Positions 17,390 through 24,458 of a DNA stretch of 64,000 nt are shown in pieces. The DNA comes from Aridibacter sp965216195 (GTDB lineage Bacteria; Acidobacteriota; Blastocatellia; Pyrinomonadales; Pyrinomonadaceae): contig OZ244151.1 of NCBI GenBank assembly GCA_965216195.1, forward strand, positions 744,001 to 808,000, given 5' to 3'. Position 1 is the first letter of the stretch; each line of letters opens with the position of its first letter. The position numbers and the translations under genes were made by a program. The notes below the pieces were generated by a model. It was given only the letters and a program-made list of their open reading frames with translations. It was not told where the DNA came from and did no database searches.

Positions 17390-17657
17390 ATTTCTTTCCC
17401 TTATGCCGACACCATTTGTCGACGTCATTTTTGTAGAATCGTTTCTCGCCGCGGACTAATCCGAATGGAGGAGGGAAGTCACTCGCGAGCTCCCTCCGGA
17501 TTGTGCTATCCGAAACACCGAGATAGTCCGCAATTCCGTGAATATCGAGCGGCTTTTCGTTTTTCTCACGGTTGATTTCAAACTTCTCAATGGTTTGAAT
17601 CGCAACCGTTTCCGCGAACTGCTTTAGGTCTTTTTCGTCTAAAACTGCTACTGTCAT
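17373..17657 (-). CDS. HTH protein, excisionase/AlpA-like
   Basis: 94 residues. The C-terminal half is a MerR/Xis-type winged helix: IHGIADYLGVSDSTIRRELA (about 39-58) followed by a wing with FGLVRGEKRFYKNDVDKWC, the layout of phage excisionases and helix-turn-helix 17 proteins. Its ATG overlaps the stop of the upstream 50-residue gene (ATGA) and it precedes int, which favours a role as directionality factor. Function inferred from fold and position. Confidence 0.75.
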   Translation of the reverse strand: MTVAVLDEKDLKQFAETVAIQTIEKFEINREKNEKPLDIHGIADYLGVSDSTIRRELASDFPPPFGLVRGEKRFYKNDVDKWCRHKGKKYAARK

Positions 17658-17806
17658 TTGTTGATTTTCACCTCGTTAACAAGTCTGATAATCTCGTGTA
17701 TTTCGTTCTCTAAGAGTTGCAAACTGTGTTCATCGTAGAAATAGTCAAACAAATCTTGGTAAGACAATGTATGGTTTTCTGCTTCTCGTTCCATCTCCTG
17801 ATTCAT
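17654..17806 (-). CDS. Small hypothetical protein (50 aa), leftward operon
   Basis: ATG at 17806 has AGAGGTAAG as SD; the frame ends in a TGA that overlaps the next gene's ATG. The peptide (MNQEMEREAENHTLSYQDLF...) is acidic and helical with a C-terminal leucine/isoleucine heptad-like pattern (LLENEIHEIIRLVNEV). Translational coupling to the xis-like gene supports it as real. No function is recognised. Confidence 0.55.
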   Translation of the reverse strand: MNQEMEREAENHTLSYQDLFDYFYDEHSLQLLENEIHEIIRLVNEVKINK

Positions 17807-17816
17807 AGACTTACCT

Positions 17817-18287
17817 CTAAATTATTTCACCTGTAAACGCCGGTAACATCTTCGGCATTTTGCCAGTCGCGTATGCCTCATGAATCTGAGGTGTAAGGTG
17901 CTCGGAAATTGTCTTGCCATCGGGCATTACGATATGAGCCATAAATTCCTCCTCAAACGTAGAAATCTCGGATTCTACACATTCGAGCTTCGCCTTCACA
18001 GCGAGAGCAAGCGCCCTCCATTTTTGTCGAGTAGCCTGCTCCCAAGCCTTCACAGTATCTTCGTCGGAACGCTTATATTTTTTCGTTGGAGTTAAGCGAA
18101 ATTCTTCTTTTTTCGGCATCTCAAGTACAAATCGGATTTGTCGGCCTTCCATACGGAAACCGATCATTGCACGAGTGTCTTCCCAGCCGTACATGAACTG
18201 ATCTGCTCCATAGCGTGTCAAGGTTTTGTCGATTTCCGCTCTCGACTTATCGGCCGAAACTGACGTATTTTCTGCGTATCTGGACAT
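17817..18287 (-). CDS. Conserved phage/mobile-element protein of unknown function
   Basis: 156 residues (MSRYAENTSVSADKSRAEIDKTL...). The order of blocks, an N-terminal SRAEI-TL-RYGA segment, a GFRMEGRQIRFVLEMP strand pair, then a long helix RQKWRALALAVKAKLECVESEI and EEEFMAHIVMPDGKTI, is one I recognise from many unrelated phages and integrative elements. No enzymatic motif is visible. It lies in the leftward early operon with tight spacing on both sides. Confidence 0.78.
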   Translation of the reverse strand: MSRYAENTSVSADKSRAEIDKTLTRYGADQFMYGWEDTRAMIGFRMEGRQIRFVLEMPKKEEFRLTPTKKYKRSDEDTVKAWEQATRQKWRALALAVKAKLECVESEISTFEEEFMAHIVMPDGKTISEHLTPQIHEAYATGKMPKMLPAFTGEII

Positions 18288-18536
18288 CTATGCCGCCTCC
18301 CTTTGTTCTTCTTTCAGGTTTTCAGTTTTCAAAACTATCGAGAGGAAAAGAATTTCTTGATTTAGCACCGCAAACTTCTTTGAGAGCTTACCGAGGGTGC
18401 TCAACAGACGGGACCGCGACTGGTGATTTTCTTCACTCAGCATTGCCGAAGCGATATCTGCCATCAAACCCGAGAGATCCTCAGATTCTTTTACCTTTTC
18501 GGTTAATAATTCGATCAATTTTTCTTTGTAGGTCAT
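18288..18536 (-). CDS. Hypothetical protein (82 aa), leftward operon
   Basis: Mostly helical, with a leucine-rich C-terminal half (LLSTLGKLSKKFAVLNQEILFLSIVL). Overlaps the upstream gene by 4 bp and abuts the downstream gene, so it is translated as part of the operon. No family recognised. Confidence 0.68.
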   Translation of the reverse strand: MTYKEKLIELLTEKVKESEDLSGLMADIASAMLSEENHQSRSRLLSTLGKLSKKFAVLNQEILFLSIVLKTENLKEEQREAA

Positions 18537-18721
18537 TTTCTCTTTCTAAATTTTCGTCTTTGTTTCATAGCTTCAAACTGCTTGTCCTGGCATTGCAAAC
18601 AAAGCGTGTGATTTCTATCCGAGCGAATTCTGAGTTTGTTTTTTGGTCCCTTGTATTTATGAACTCGCCGTATGAAGATCGCACGTCTTTGTCCGCAGTT
18701 TTCGCATAGATGCTTCGTCAT
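18533..18721 (-). CDS. Small zinc-ribbon-like protein (62 aa), leftward operon
   Basis: Two cysteine pairs, CENC (6-9) and CLQC (about 41-44), separated by a basic segment, and a strongly basic tail (MKQRRKFRKRK). The layout suggests a single zinc ribbon that could bind nucleic acid. Overlaps both neighbours by 4 bp. Confidence 0.7.
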   Translation of the reverse strand: MTKHLCENCGQRRAIFIRRVHKYKGPKNKLRIRSDRNHTLCLQCQDKQFEAMKQRRKFRKRK

Positions 18722-19128
18722 GTGATGCCAGCTACATTGGTTCCACAGCCCTCACAGATACCGGTTTCAAAGACCTTCTTCCCGGGACAGTGGGATCCGT
18801 TCGCAGGGGTATTCTCCGATGTTTGCGACGATTTGGGGACGCCGTTTCCATTCGTAGATCTACCGTTGTAGATCTCCCACTCACCGCGACAGAACATTCC
18901 ACCTTTCCTCTTTACTCCAATCCGACAGGTATGAAAGCGATTTTCTAAGCAAACGAGCTCGTAGAAGTCGTTCTCGTCTACTTCGCGGTGTTGGAAACCG
19001 ACTTTACCGCCGCAGTTTTCGATTCCGCAGGTGCGCGGAAGCTCCCGAAAAAAAGAAAGTATTTTGATCGCTTCCTGGGGAGTGTCGACCGTGAAATTTA
19101 TTCCGATGTTTAAGTTGTCTAATTGCAT
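18718..19128 (-). CDS. Hypothetical cysteine-rich protein (136 aa), leftward operon
   Basis: Cysteines occur in CGIENCGG (about 34-41), CLENRFHTC, and a C-terminal CEGCG, with CPGKK between, enough for one or two zinc sites. Start overlaps the stop of the preceding gene by 1 bp. A possible role in binding DNA or host factors is a guess; no family is recognised. Confidence 0.7.
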   Translation of the reverse strand: MQLDNLNIGINFTVDTPQEAIKILSFFRELPRTCGIENCGGKVGFQHREVDENDFYELVCLENRFHTCRIGVKRKGGMFCRGEWEIYNGRSTNGNGVPKSSQTSENTPANGSHCPGKKVFETGICEGCGTNVAGIT

Positions 19129-19436
19129 TATTTTCCTTCCACCTCATATCCGAGCTCCCGCGCTTTTGTAAGCGAGAGCGTTCCTTTGGTCTCCTCGTCC
19201 AAAAGCCGGCGTGTGCGATTAACAACAACCGGCTCAAAATGGACGAATTTTCCTTCTCTCGTTGAGAGTTGGTATACCGTTCCTTCATCGTCCTGGAAGT
19301 GGTCGCCGACGGTCATCTCGTTTTCGAGTGCTTTGACTATTTCCTGATATCGATCAAAAAACTTCACGACATCCGATTTCTCTTTGTCGAGCTCGATGAA
19401 TAGTCTTTGCGCTTCTGATAAGTGTTCGTTTTGCAT
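19128..19436 (-). CDS. Hypothetical phage protein (102 aa), paralogue of the 20380-20679 product
   Basis: The protein shares with its paralogue an N-terminal MxNxHLxxxQRxFxExD block, a central V/I-x-D-x-FQ-D-D/E-G-x-VYQL block and the C-terminal L-S-x-x-x-AR-x-LGY-x-VEG ending. A strong SD (AAAGGAGG) precedes the ATG. Function unknown; the duplicate pair in one early operon suggests two related regulatory or anti-host roles. The upstream 99-bp interval 19437-19535 contains no gene I would defend. Confidence 0.75.
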   Translation of the reverse strand: MQNEHLSEAQRLFIELDKEKSDVVKFFDRYQEIVKALENEMTVGDHFQDDEGTVYQLSTREGKFVHFEPVVVNRTRRLLDEETKGTLSLTKARELGYEVEGK

Positions 19437-19535
19437 ATGCCTCCTTTTGCTTTAAGGTGAGCGGCGAACTCACGGGCGTGTTTCCGCCGCTCGTTTCGAA
19501 TTCCGACGCCTCCCACTACGTCGGAGTCCGAAAAG

Positions 19536-19874
19536 TTAAGCTGCCTGAGCCTGCAGGGGCTCGCTAAACCGAACAAGATCTACATCGGCAACAGCGTCAA
19601 TGTGCCGGCAACGGACTCCGCGCCCGATACATTTCTCGTTTAAACAGGCGGCGGTTCTGCCTTCATCAGTCGGGAAGATATGGACCTGCGTTTTCTCGTG
19701 ATCGATCACAAGCCATGTTCGGCGATCGATCCGGCGCCCCGATATCAGGACAACCTTGGGTTCATAGGCGTTTCCGTGAATCACGCCTCTTTGTTTGTTT
19801 TCGCAAACGGGTCCGATTCCTTTTGCGATCGATACCGGGTCCGTTAAAGGCCGGCTGCATCCTGCGCATCTCAT
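19536..19874 (-). CDS. DUF6011-like zinc-binding protein (112 aa)
   Basis: Opens with CAGCSRPLTDPVSIAKGIGPVC (3-24), the pattern of the DUF6011 zinc-finger domain common in phage and actinobacterial proteins, and has a second cluster CLNEKC...CRHI (about 77-91) resembling a SWIM-type C-x-C-x-H zinc site. SWIM domains are associated with DNA or protein binding. Member of the leftward operon, preceded by AGGAGGC. Confidence 0.75.
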   Translation of the reverse strand: MRCAGCSRPLTDPVSIAKGIGPVCENKQRGVIHGNAYEPKVVLISGRRIDRRTWLVIDHEKTQVHIFPTDEGRTAACLNEKCIGRGVRCRHIDAVADVDLVRFSEPLQAQAA

Positions 19875-19887
19875 AATTTCTTGCCTC

Positions 19888-20082
19888 CTATATTGAAAAT
19901 CTTTGTTTCGTTCGCCAGTAACACCTGATTTCGGTTACCGAAAAGGAATTTGTATATCCCTTCAGAACGTGTTGGGCGATCACCAGTCCGTTTTTGAGTT
20001 CTTGAATTTCCCATATACCGATGTTTTGTCCTTTCTCTCTGACCATGCGTGTTCCGGGTCGCAGGTCGCGCTCTTCAATCAT
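19888..20082 (-). CDS. Hypothetical protein (64 aa), leftward operon
   Basis: Basic beta-rich peptide (MIEERDLRPGTRMVREKGQNIG...), overlapping the upstream gene by 8 bp and with SD GGAGG. The sequence looks like a small SH3-like or KOW-like barrel (RPGTRMV...IWEIQEL...LVIA), but I cannot assign a family. Confidence 0.65.
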   Translation of the reverse strand: MIEERDLRPGTRMVREKGQNIGIWEIQELKNGLVIAQHVLKGYTNSFSVTEIRCYWRTKQRFSI

Positions 20083-20377
20083 TTCTTTTCCTCCATTTCT
20101 TAGCTTCCGGACACGTAGAAAAATGCGATTTGTAAACCGTATTTAGGTTTCGAATGTGGGTTAGCTTTTCCTCGCCGACGTGAACCGTGTAGGTTGGTGC
20201 TATGTGCAGTTCCTCAGGGAAGTCGATTGTGATATTTCCTTCCGGGTCCGGCGAAGCATTGATCGGAGCTGCTTTCTGCGTGTTGTTGTTCACGCACATG
20301 ATGATTCGAGCTCCGCAACTGCGGCAGTGTGTTACTCGCTTTTCTTTTTTGTCCGGGCTGTCTGTTTGGTTTTGCAT
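20075..20377 (-). CDS. Small zinc-ribbon phage protein (100 aa)
   Basis: HCRSCGARIIMCVNNN (17-32), an INASPDPEGNITI block, and a C-terminal YKSHFSTCPEAKKWR. This combination is frequent in actinophage and other phage early genes, where a CxxC and a C-terminal H-x-x-x-C form one zinc site. The role is unknown. Start lies 2 bp after the upstream stop. Confidence 0.76.
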   Translation of the reverse strand: MQNQTDSPDKKEKRVTHCRSCGARIIMCVNNNTQKAAPINASPDPEGNITIDFPEELHIAPTYTVHVGEEKLTHIRNLNTVYKSHFSTCPEAKKWRKRND

Positions 20378-20379
20378 AT

Positions 20380-20679
20380 TTAACTGCCTTCAACGACATA
20401 ACCAAGCTTTCTTGCCTCAGCCATAGAAAGTTCACCTTGCGCCTCACCCCAATCTATTCGGCGGGTTCGGGCGACTCTGTAGAGAGAGCGTTCTACGTCT
20501 ATCAAACGCAGTTGGTAGACGACTCCGTCATCGCCTTGGAATGTGTCATTGATCTTCATCTCACGAGCGAGGGCACGTCCGAATGACGCCATTAAATCCG
20601 CGTCGAGCAGGTACCATGACTCGTTCTGATCTATTTCAACGAATACCCTCTGCATTAAAGTTAAGTGTTGATTTTTCAT
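20380..20679 (-). CDS. Hypothetical phage protein (99 aa), first gene of leftward operon
   Basis: First gene read from the leftward promoter at 20730-20759, with a leader of about 45 nt. Paralogous to the 19128-19436 product, matching it in the MKNQHLTLMQRVFVEID start, the FQGDDGVVYQL centre and the LGYVVEG end, while the region between differs. Function unknown. Confidence 0.75.
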   Translation of the reverse strand: MKNQHLTLMQRVFVEIDQNESWYLLDADLMASFGRALAREMKINDTFQGDDGVVYQLRLIDVERSLYRVARTRRIDWGEAQGELSMAEARKLGYVVEGS

Positions 20680-20700
20680 AAAAATTAAACTCTTATGGAA

Positions 20701-20719
20701 AAGTATATAAAGTATACTT
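20701..20719. promoter_or_regulatory. Operator-like palindrome AAGTATA-N5-TATACTT
   Basis: Perfect 7-bp arms with a 5-bp centre, just downstream of the predicted start of the leftward promoter. It has the same geometry as the operator at 24815-24833 with G to A changes in both arms. A repressor bound here would block leftward transcription. Confidence 0.65.
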
Positions 20720-20729
20720 TCTAGTAATG

Positions 20730-20759
20730 AGTATAGGTAAACAAGATATACCTTGTCAA
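20730..20759 (-). promoter_or_regulatory. Leftward early promoter (PL-like)
   Basis: On the minus strand TTGACA (20754-20759), 18-bp spacer, TATACT (20730-20735). It drives the 12-13 gene operon ending in int. The spacer contains the operator-like repeat at 20735-20753. Confidence 0.75.
20735..20753. promoter_or_regulatory. Operator-like repeat in the leftward promoter spacer
   Basis: Read leftward, AGGTATA-N5-TTTACCT: one mismatch from the perfect dyad AGGTATA-N5-TATACCT found at 24815-24833. Occupies the same place (between -35 and -10) as that site does in the rightward promoter. Confidence 0.6.
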
Positions 20760-20902
20760 GTGAAAAATACCTCTGTAGGCGTCAAATTGATTCAGAAGGA
20801 ATCAAAAAGCGGAAAATTATACAATATGATGTAGGTAGAAAGGATGAGACTACGAGATAAGGCGTTTAAAAATCTTGACTTAGCGGATTTTAAATGCAGA
20901 AT

Positions 20903-20932
20903 GAAAAATGCCACGCTGGCGTGCGTGGCATT
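20903..20932 (-). terminator. Terminator of the leftward lysogeny block
   Basis: Ten-bp perfect stem AATGCCACGC/GCGTGGCATT (20907-20916 and 20923-20932) with a 6-nt loop; on the minus strand it is followed by TTTTTC, a good rho-independent terminator. It would stop transcripts coming from 24776 down through 21307 and insulate the PL region. Confidence 0.78.
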
Positions 20933-20969
20933 CACTAAAACCGTTTGACATGTATGCAGTAGCATCACA

Positions 20970-21017
20970 GGCAAACAAAAGCTTAAGCTTTTTGGAGTCT
21001 AGTCTTTTTTGTTTGCC
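20970..21017. other. Nested stem-loop upstream of the 21070 gene
   Basis: Outer arms GGCAAACAAAA (20970-20980) and TTTTGTTTGCC (21007-21017) are perfect complements; inside is the palindrome AAAAGCTTAAGCTTTT (20977-20992). An orphan TTGACA at 20945-20950 has no good -10. Together with the promoter, operators and terminator above, this accounts for the 390-bp gene-free interval 20680-21069. It could be a leader structure or a small RNA. Confidence 0.5.
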
Positions 21018-21069
21018 ATTGTCAAATTTAATTTTGACTCGGGTGCCAGCCCGGAAGGAGAAAACTCAA

Positions 21070-21300
21070 ATGGCAAATAACGATCATAGACTAAATCTGG
21101 AGGAGAGCAGTCGATATCGAGTCGCTTATGACCTGATGAATCGGATCGCTGATCTCGAAGGGAAGTGGAATACCCGAGATGAAGGATCTCGAAAATATCT
21201 GATGGACCTATACCATCAGTGTTATTTGGTGGTCTACAATGGTTACGATGCAGATCAAGCGATGGGCGAAAAAGAGCCTGCTCTACCTATTGCGATTTAG
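21070..21300 (+). CDS. Hypothetical protein (76 aa), rightward, isolated in the leftward block
   Basis: ATG at 21070 with SD AAGGAG 9 bp upstream; longer in-frame starts run through the hairpins and are rejected. The peptide (MANNDHRLNLEESSRYRVAY...) is mostly helical and hydrophilic. It faces the opposite way to both flanking genes, so it needs its own promoter, which I cannot place. Function unknown. Confidence 0.6.
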   Translation: MANNDHRLNLEESSRYRVAYDLMNRIADLEGKWNTRDEGSRKYLMDLYHQCYLVVYNGYDADQAMGEKEPALPIAI

Positions 21301-21306
21301 TAAAGA

Positions 21307-21969
21307 TTACCGTTTTTTCTTTGGCGGCATGATTTTCGGGTCGGAAAGTGCAAGCATATTCTTAAGCATCATTTGATGTTTACGTTTGAGTTTTCGCACG
21401 ACCGACCCGACCTTTATCTCGAGTTTCTTAGCGTTTGCCAGTTTCGTAAGCTGCTCGCGTGAAGCTTTGAAATAAACCGTTTCCTTTAACCCTCCTAGAT
21501 TTATCCGCGACGACCGTACTCCTTCGCCAAATCGAATACGTTCTCCGTCAGCAAGGGCAATCAGTTTCGAGTTATAGAGGAAGAGCCATCTGCTACCATT
21601 CCACGTAAAAAACATTGCGAAATCGTCAATAATCGGATCGGACAGATTTTCCGTCTCAAAAAAGAAGCCGGAACCGAATAGGAGACTTGGAAGAGTTGTG
21701 CGTCCTCGGGACTGTGTCATTCCAATAGCCACGGATTCAAATGCCCCGAGCATTTGAAAGCCCGTATATCGAACCAGCGTAATATCCTCAAACTTGTCAT
21801 ACTTAACAATATACTGGCTCTTATTTTTGAATTTTCGCTTTTGCTTTTTTATCTGGAGGTATGACTTAGTTGGCGTCGCAGCCGATTTAGGGTCAGTTTT
21901 ATCTGTTTCTTGCCCAAAACCGTGAAATACTAAGATCAAGATCAAAAAGGGAAGTATTGTTTTTCTCAT
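21307..21969 (-). CDS. Exported hypothetical protein (220 aa), lysogeny-block cargo
   Basis: ATG at 21969 (SD TTGGAG) opens directly into a signal peptide (MRKTILPFLILILVFHGFGQ). The mature part begins with a Lys-rich stretch, then a beta-rich domain with FMLGAFESVAIGMT-like and FTWNGSRWLFLYNSKLIAL strands, and ends in a basic helix (KLKRKHQMMLKNML). It is the last gene before the leftward terminator, so it should be made in the lysogen. Secreted prophage cargo often alters the host surface; the function here is unknown. Confidence 0.7.
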   Translation of the reverse strand: MRKTILPFLILILVFHGFGQETDKTDPKSAATPTKSYLQIKKQKRKFKNKSQYIVKYDKFEDITLVRYTGFQMLGAFESVAIGMTQSRGRTTLPSLLFGSGFFFETENLSDPIIDDFAMFFTWNGSRWLFLYNSKLIALADGERIRFGEGVRSSRINLGGLKETVYFKASREQLTKLANAKKLEIKVGSVVRKLKRKHQMMLKNMLALSDPKIMPPKKKR

Positions 21970-21982
21970 ATTTCTACTCCAA

Positions 21983-22111
21983 TTAGTTAAAAAACCAGTA
22001 ATACAAAAAGGCAAATCCAATCAAGGCGAGCGGACCCAAACGGTGAAACATGTACCATTCATACTTTGAGCTAGGAATAAAGTAACTCACAAACGATTTT
22101 AACGAGCACAT
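21983..22111 (-). CDS. Possible 42-residue single-pass membrane protein
   Basis: Frame from ATG 22111 to TAA 21983-21985. The C-terminal half (GPLALIGFAFLYYWFFN) is a clear transmembrane stretch after a short polar N-terminus. No clear SD. It lies in the lysogeny block with the same direction as its neighbours. Support is limited to the hydrophobic pattern and position. Confidence 0.35.
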   Translation of the reverse strand: MCSLKSFVSYFIPSSKYEWYMFHRLGPLALIGFAFLYYWFFN

Positions 22112-22147
22112 GTTTTAAGTTCTGGATTTTCTAACAAGGAGTGAAAA

Positions 22148-22363
22148 CTATCCTACTTTCCGCTGATTTCCCTTTTGCGGTAATCCTTTTCCAATTCTTA
22201 TCTGCGACGACCCGGACAGCTTTCTATTAATCCGGGTAGTGTTCGCTGACGACCCAATCTTAGTAGAGCTTCTTACTATACGATTTTGGACATTAAACTT
22301 GGCACCGGATTGGATACGATGAGGGCTGTCCATAAACCTGTTAACTGGTTTCTCCTGACTCAT
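22148..22363 (-). CDS. Hypothetical basic protein (71 aa)
   Basis: Strongly basic, Ser/Asn/Arg-rich, low in hydrophobic residues (NRIVRSSTKIGSSANTTRINRKL), probably disordered. Overlaps the 3' end of the SDH_sah protease gene by 23 bp with an SD-like GGAAAAG before the ATG. No family recognised. Confidence 0.5.
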   Translation of the reverse strand: MSQEKPVNRFMDSPHRIQSGAKFNVQNRIVRSSTKIGSSANTTRINRKLSGSSQIRIGKGLPQKGNQRKVG

Positions 22364-23498
22364 TCTTTTCCTCCGACGCTCTTGATTCCTCTGTTCCTGT
22401 AGGCGTTGTGTTCTTCCACCCTATATCTAATCTTATGAAATTCGCGTCAAACTGTAAATCAAAATTGCGCTTAACTAGGAGCTGTCCGCGGTTAATATAG
22501 CAAGCGCACCGTCTTGGACTTTCGAGCAATAAGTGCTTAGTTTCGAACTCCATTTCGGGAAGTTCCGTTTTAAGTTGTTGATTTAGATATTGTTGAACCG
22601 CTTGTAACACAGTATTCGGGTCAATACCAGGCGGAATATTAAATGGCGGGGGTGATTTGAGAAGTGGCTCTGCTTTGGGGTCTCTTAAATACTCAGAAAG
22701 CGGATCGAATGGCTTATTTGCCTTCAACTCTTCCTCTGCATCAATATGAACCGACCATATCAGGCGTTCGAGAGTTTCTTCTGCATCCGTGACTTTCAGC
22801 CCAATATCCCGCGCCTCGCTTCGACTTACGGCGTGTCCATGACTGAAAAAACTCTTATTGAGTTTTAAGGCGATGTCCCTGGCATTTGACAGCTCGGAAT
22901 CAGCCATATGCATTTGCAACATTTTCTCGCCCATCGAAACCGACAATGAGGAAGACCTCTTTGCAAATCCTAGTGAAGTCGCTTCAACAACCTCTGCCAA
23001 ACGGTTAAAAGCTGCCTTGAGATGAGATTGTTCAGTGATTCCGGCTTCGTCTTTGACAAAATCCAGAAAGGAAACGATGTCCTCATAGGCAAATTTCTGC
23101 GTCGATCCGTCTTTTTGCAACACAGTGATTTGCGGGTCGATCGGACCAAGCACGCCATAAGGTCCCATTATGATTTCATCCGCGCCCAAAGCTAACAACG
23201 TTGCCGCGCTAAAAGCGGCGTGTGGTACAAGCACGTTGACCCTCTTGAACCGCTCCCGCAACATTGAAATTACCCGCCAAGAAACAAGAGAATCGCCGCC
23301 GTCGGACTCGATCAGCAGGTCGACCGTTTCCCGCTCGTCGCCTCTAAGTGTCTCAAGTTGTTGAATAAATTCGCTCACCGCATCCTTGCCCATAATCCCA
23401 GGAGCCCCGGGACGTTGAGAGGTCACGTACACGATCAACGCATTGCCGCGCAATTTTTCAATTTCTTTATAAGTTTTGAGTCGATTTTCGATCGCCAT
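22341..23498 (-). CDS. SDH_sah-family (ClpP-fold) serine protease-like protein, prophage cargo
   Basis: 385 residues. The N-terminal 250 residues match the serine dehydrogenase proteinase / SppA-like clan: ESDGGDSLVSWRVISML (64-80) is the GG-containing oxyanion region and HAAFSAATLLALGADEIIMGPYGVLGPIDPQI (about 93-124) carries the nucleophile S97. There is no signal peptide or membrane anchor, so it is probably a cytosolic oligomeric protease. The C-terminal 100 residues are unrelated. It belongs to the leftward lysogeny block between the UmuD-like gene and exported cargo, which argues for a role in the lysogen, such as host fitness or exclusion of other phages. Confidence 0.85.
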   Translation of the reverse strand: MAIENRLKTYKEIEKLRGNALIVYVTSQRPGAPGIMGKDAVSEFIQQLETLRGDERETVDLLIESDGGDSLVSWRVISMLRERFKRVNVLVPHAAFSAATLLALGADEIIMGPYGVLGPIDPQITVLQKDGSTQKFAYEDIVSFLDFVKDEAGITEQSHLKAAFNRLAEVVEATSLGFAKRSSSLSVSMGEKMLQMHMADSELSNARDIALKLNKSFFSHGHAVSRSEARDIGLKVTDAEETLERLIWSVHIDAEEELKANKPFDPLSEYLRDPKAEPLLKSPPPFNIPPGIDPNTVLQAVQQYLNQQLKTELPEMEFETKHLLLESPRRCACYINRGQLLVKRNFDLQFDANFIRLDIGWKNTTPTGTEESRASEEKNESGETS

Positions 23499-23511
23499 GC
23501 TAAATTTCTCG

Positions 23512-23943
23512 TTAGTAGCTTTTTATTATGTGACGAACAATGCCGATAATTCTTAATTCGTCAGTTTTTTTTACCGTGACTGGTCTTAGACTTGCATTCG
23601 CGGGAACGAGCCGCAGATGTCTTCTCCGTCGAAACTTCTTAACATCGTTCCAGCGCTTAACGGTAGTCTCTCCGTTTAGATTTGCGACAACGATCTCGCC
23701 GGACCGCGGTTGGTCATTAAGCTCTATTATTAAGAGATCACCGTCTTTGATTCCTGCATCAATCATTGAAAAGCCTGAGACACGGGCGTAGATCATCTCG
23801 CCGGTTCCGGTTCGCAAGATATCGTCCAGGTCGACCCATTCGCATTCGTCGAATAGCTCCCGGGTTGTCCCTGCCGGCAGAGAACCCATTAACATTTTTG
23901 TTTGAGCATTAAAACCTTTGAGCGGTTGGGAGAATGAGAACAT
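23512..23943 (-). CDS. UmuD-like S24 peptidase without DNA-binding domain
   Basis: 143 residues. A short N-terminal arm ends at the potential self-cleavage site A24-G25 (SLPAGTT), then comes the LexA/UmuD catalytic fold with S59 in GFSMIDAGIKDGDL and K96 in ETTVKRW. E. coli UmuD has its cleavage site, Ser and Lys at 24/25, 60 and 97, so the match in layout is close. There is no HTH, unlike LexA or CI repressors, and no umuC-like gene in the prophage. RecA-stimulated cleavage would link it to DNA damage; it may sense induction for the immunity system. Confidence 0.85.
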   Translation of the reverse strand: MFSFSQPLKGFNAQTKMLMGSLPAGTTRELFDECEWVDLDDILRTGTGEMIYARVSGFSMIDAGIKDGDLLIIELNDQPRSGEIVVANLNGETTVKRWNDVKKFRRRRHLRLVPANASLRPVTVKKTDELRIIGIVRHIIKSY

Positions 23944-23963
23944 AATTTTTAACTTCCTCTTTG

Positions 23964-24455
23964 TTAAAGCGACTTCAGAGCTAATTCATATTTCTTTGCC
24001 TCTTTTGGCTTTACCTTGTGACTCAGACGCAAAAGCGCATTTTTGTGTTCGTAAATGTACTGCGCAAGCGGGGAAACGGACTGCGTCACCGCCTCAATAT
24101 ATTTTTTGCGTTTCTCAAGATCTTCCTTCGTTTTGAATATCTCAACTGTCGACGATTGTGCACCAAACTCGGCGTCGCTCACCTTCTCATGCGCAAAACT
24201 CAGTTTTCCTATGTATTGATTTGGGCGATTGAGCAGGGAATTCGGGTCCGTATCCTCAGTGTAAATTACGAGACGGTGAAGAGGTAATTCCGCTTTCTCA
24301 AATGCGGACTTCACATCAGCAATCGAGATAGAATTTGCAACGGGTTTAGTTTCAGATGTCGGTGACTTCGGTTCTACCACCATCTCGGTCTCGGTTTTAC
24401 AAGCCCCGATCAGACCAATTAGTAATACAGCACAAACAAGCGTGGAAGATTTCAT
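23964..24455 (-). CDS. Predicted lipoprotein (163 aa), lysogeny-block cargo
   Basis: Signal peptide with lipobox GLIGAC (cysteine at 19), followed by a Thr/Ser/Pro linker and a folded domain with a helical, Lys-rich C-terminus. It lies 4 bp from the ribbon-helix-helix gene, so it is probably expressed from the same lysogenic transcript. Prophage lipoproteins at this position often block superinfection (as Cor or Llp do), but no homology is recognised here. Confidence 0.7.
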   Translation of the reverse strand: MKSSTLVCAVLLIGLIGACKTETEMVVEPKSPTSETKPVANSISIADVKSAFEKAELPLHRLVIYTEDTDPNSLLNRPNQYIGKLSFAHEKVSDAEFGAQSSTVEIFKTKEDLEKRKKYIEAVTQSVSPLAQYIYEHKNALLRLSHKVKPKEAKKYELALKSL

Positions 24456-24458
24456 AAT

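Noticed and set aside
19364..19576. 70-residue minus-strand ORF overlapping two operon genes
   Set aside because: No start with SD; the central part is plausible but both ends overlap better-supported genes.
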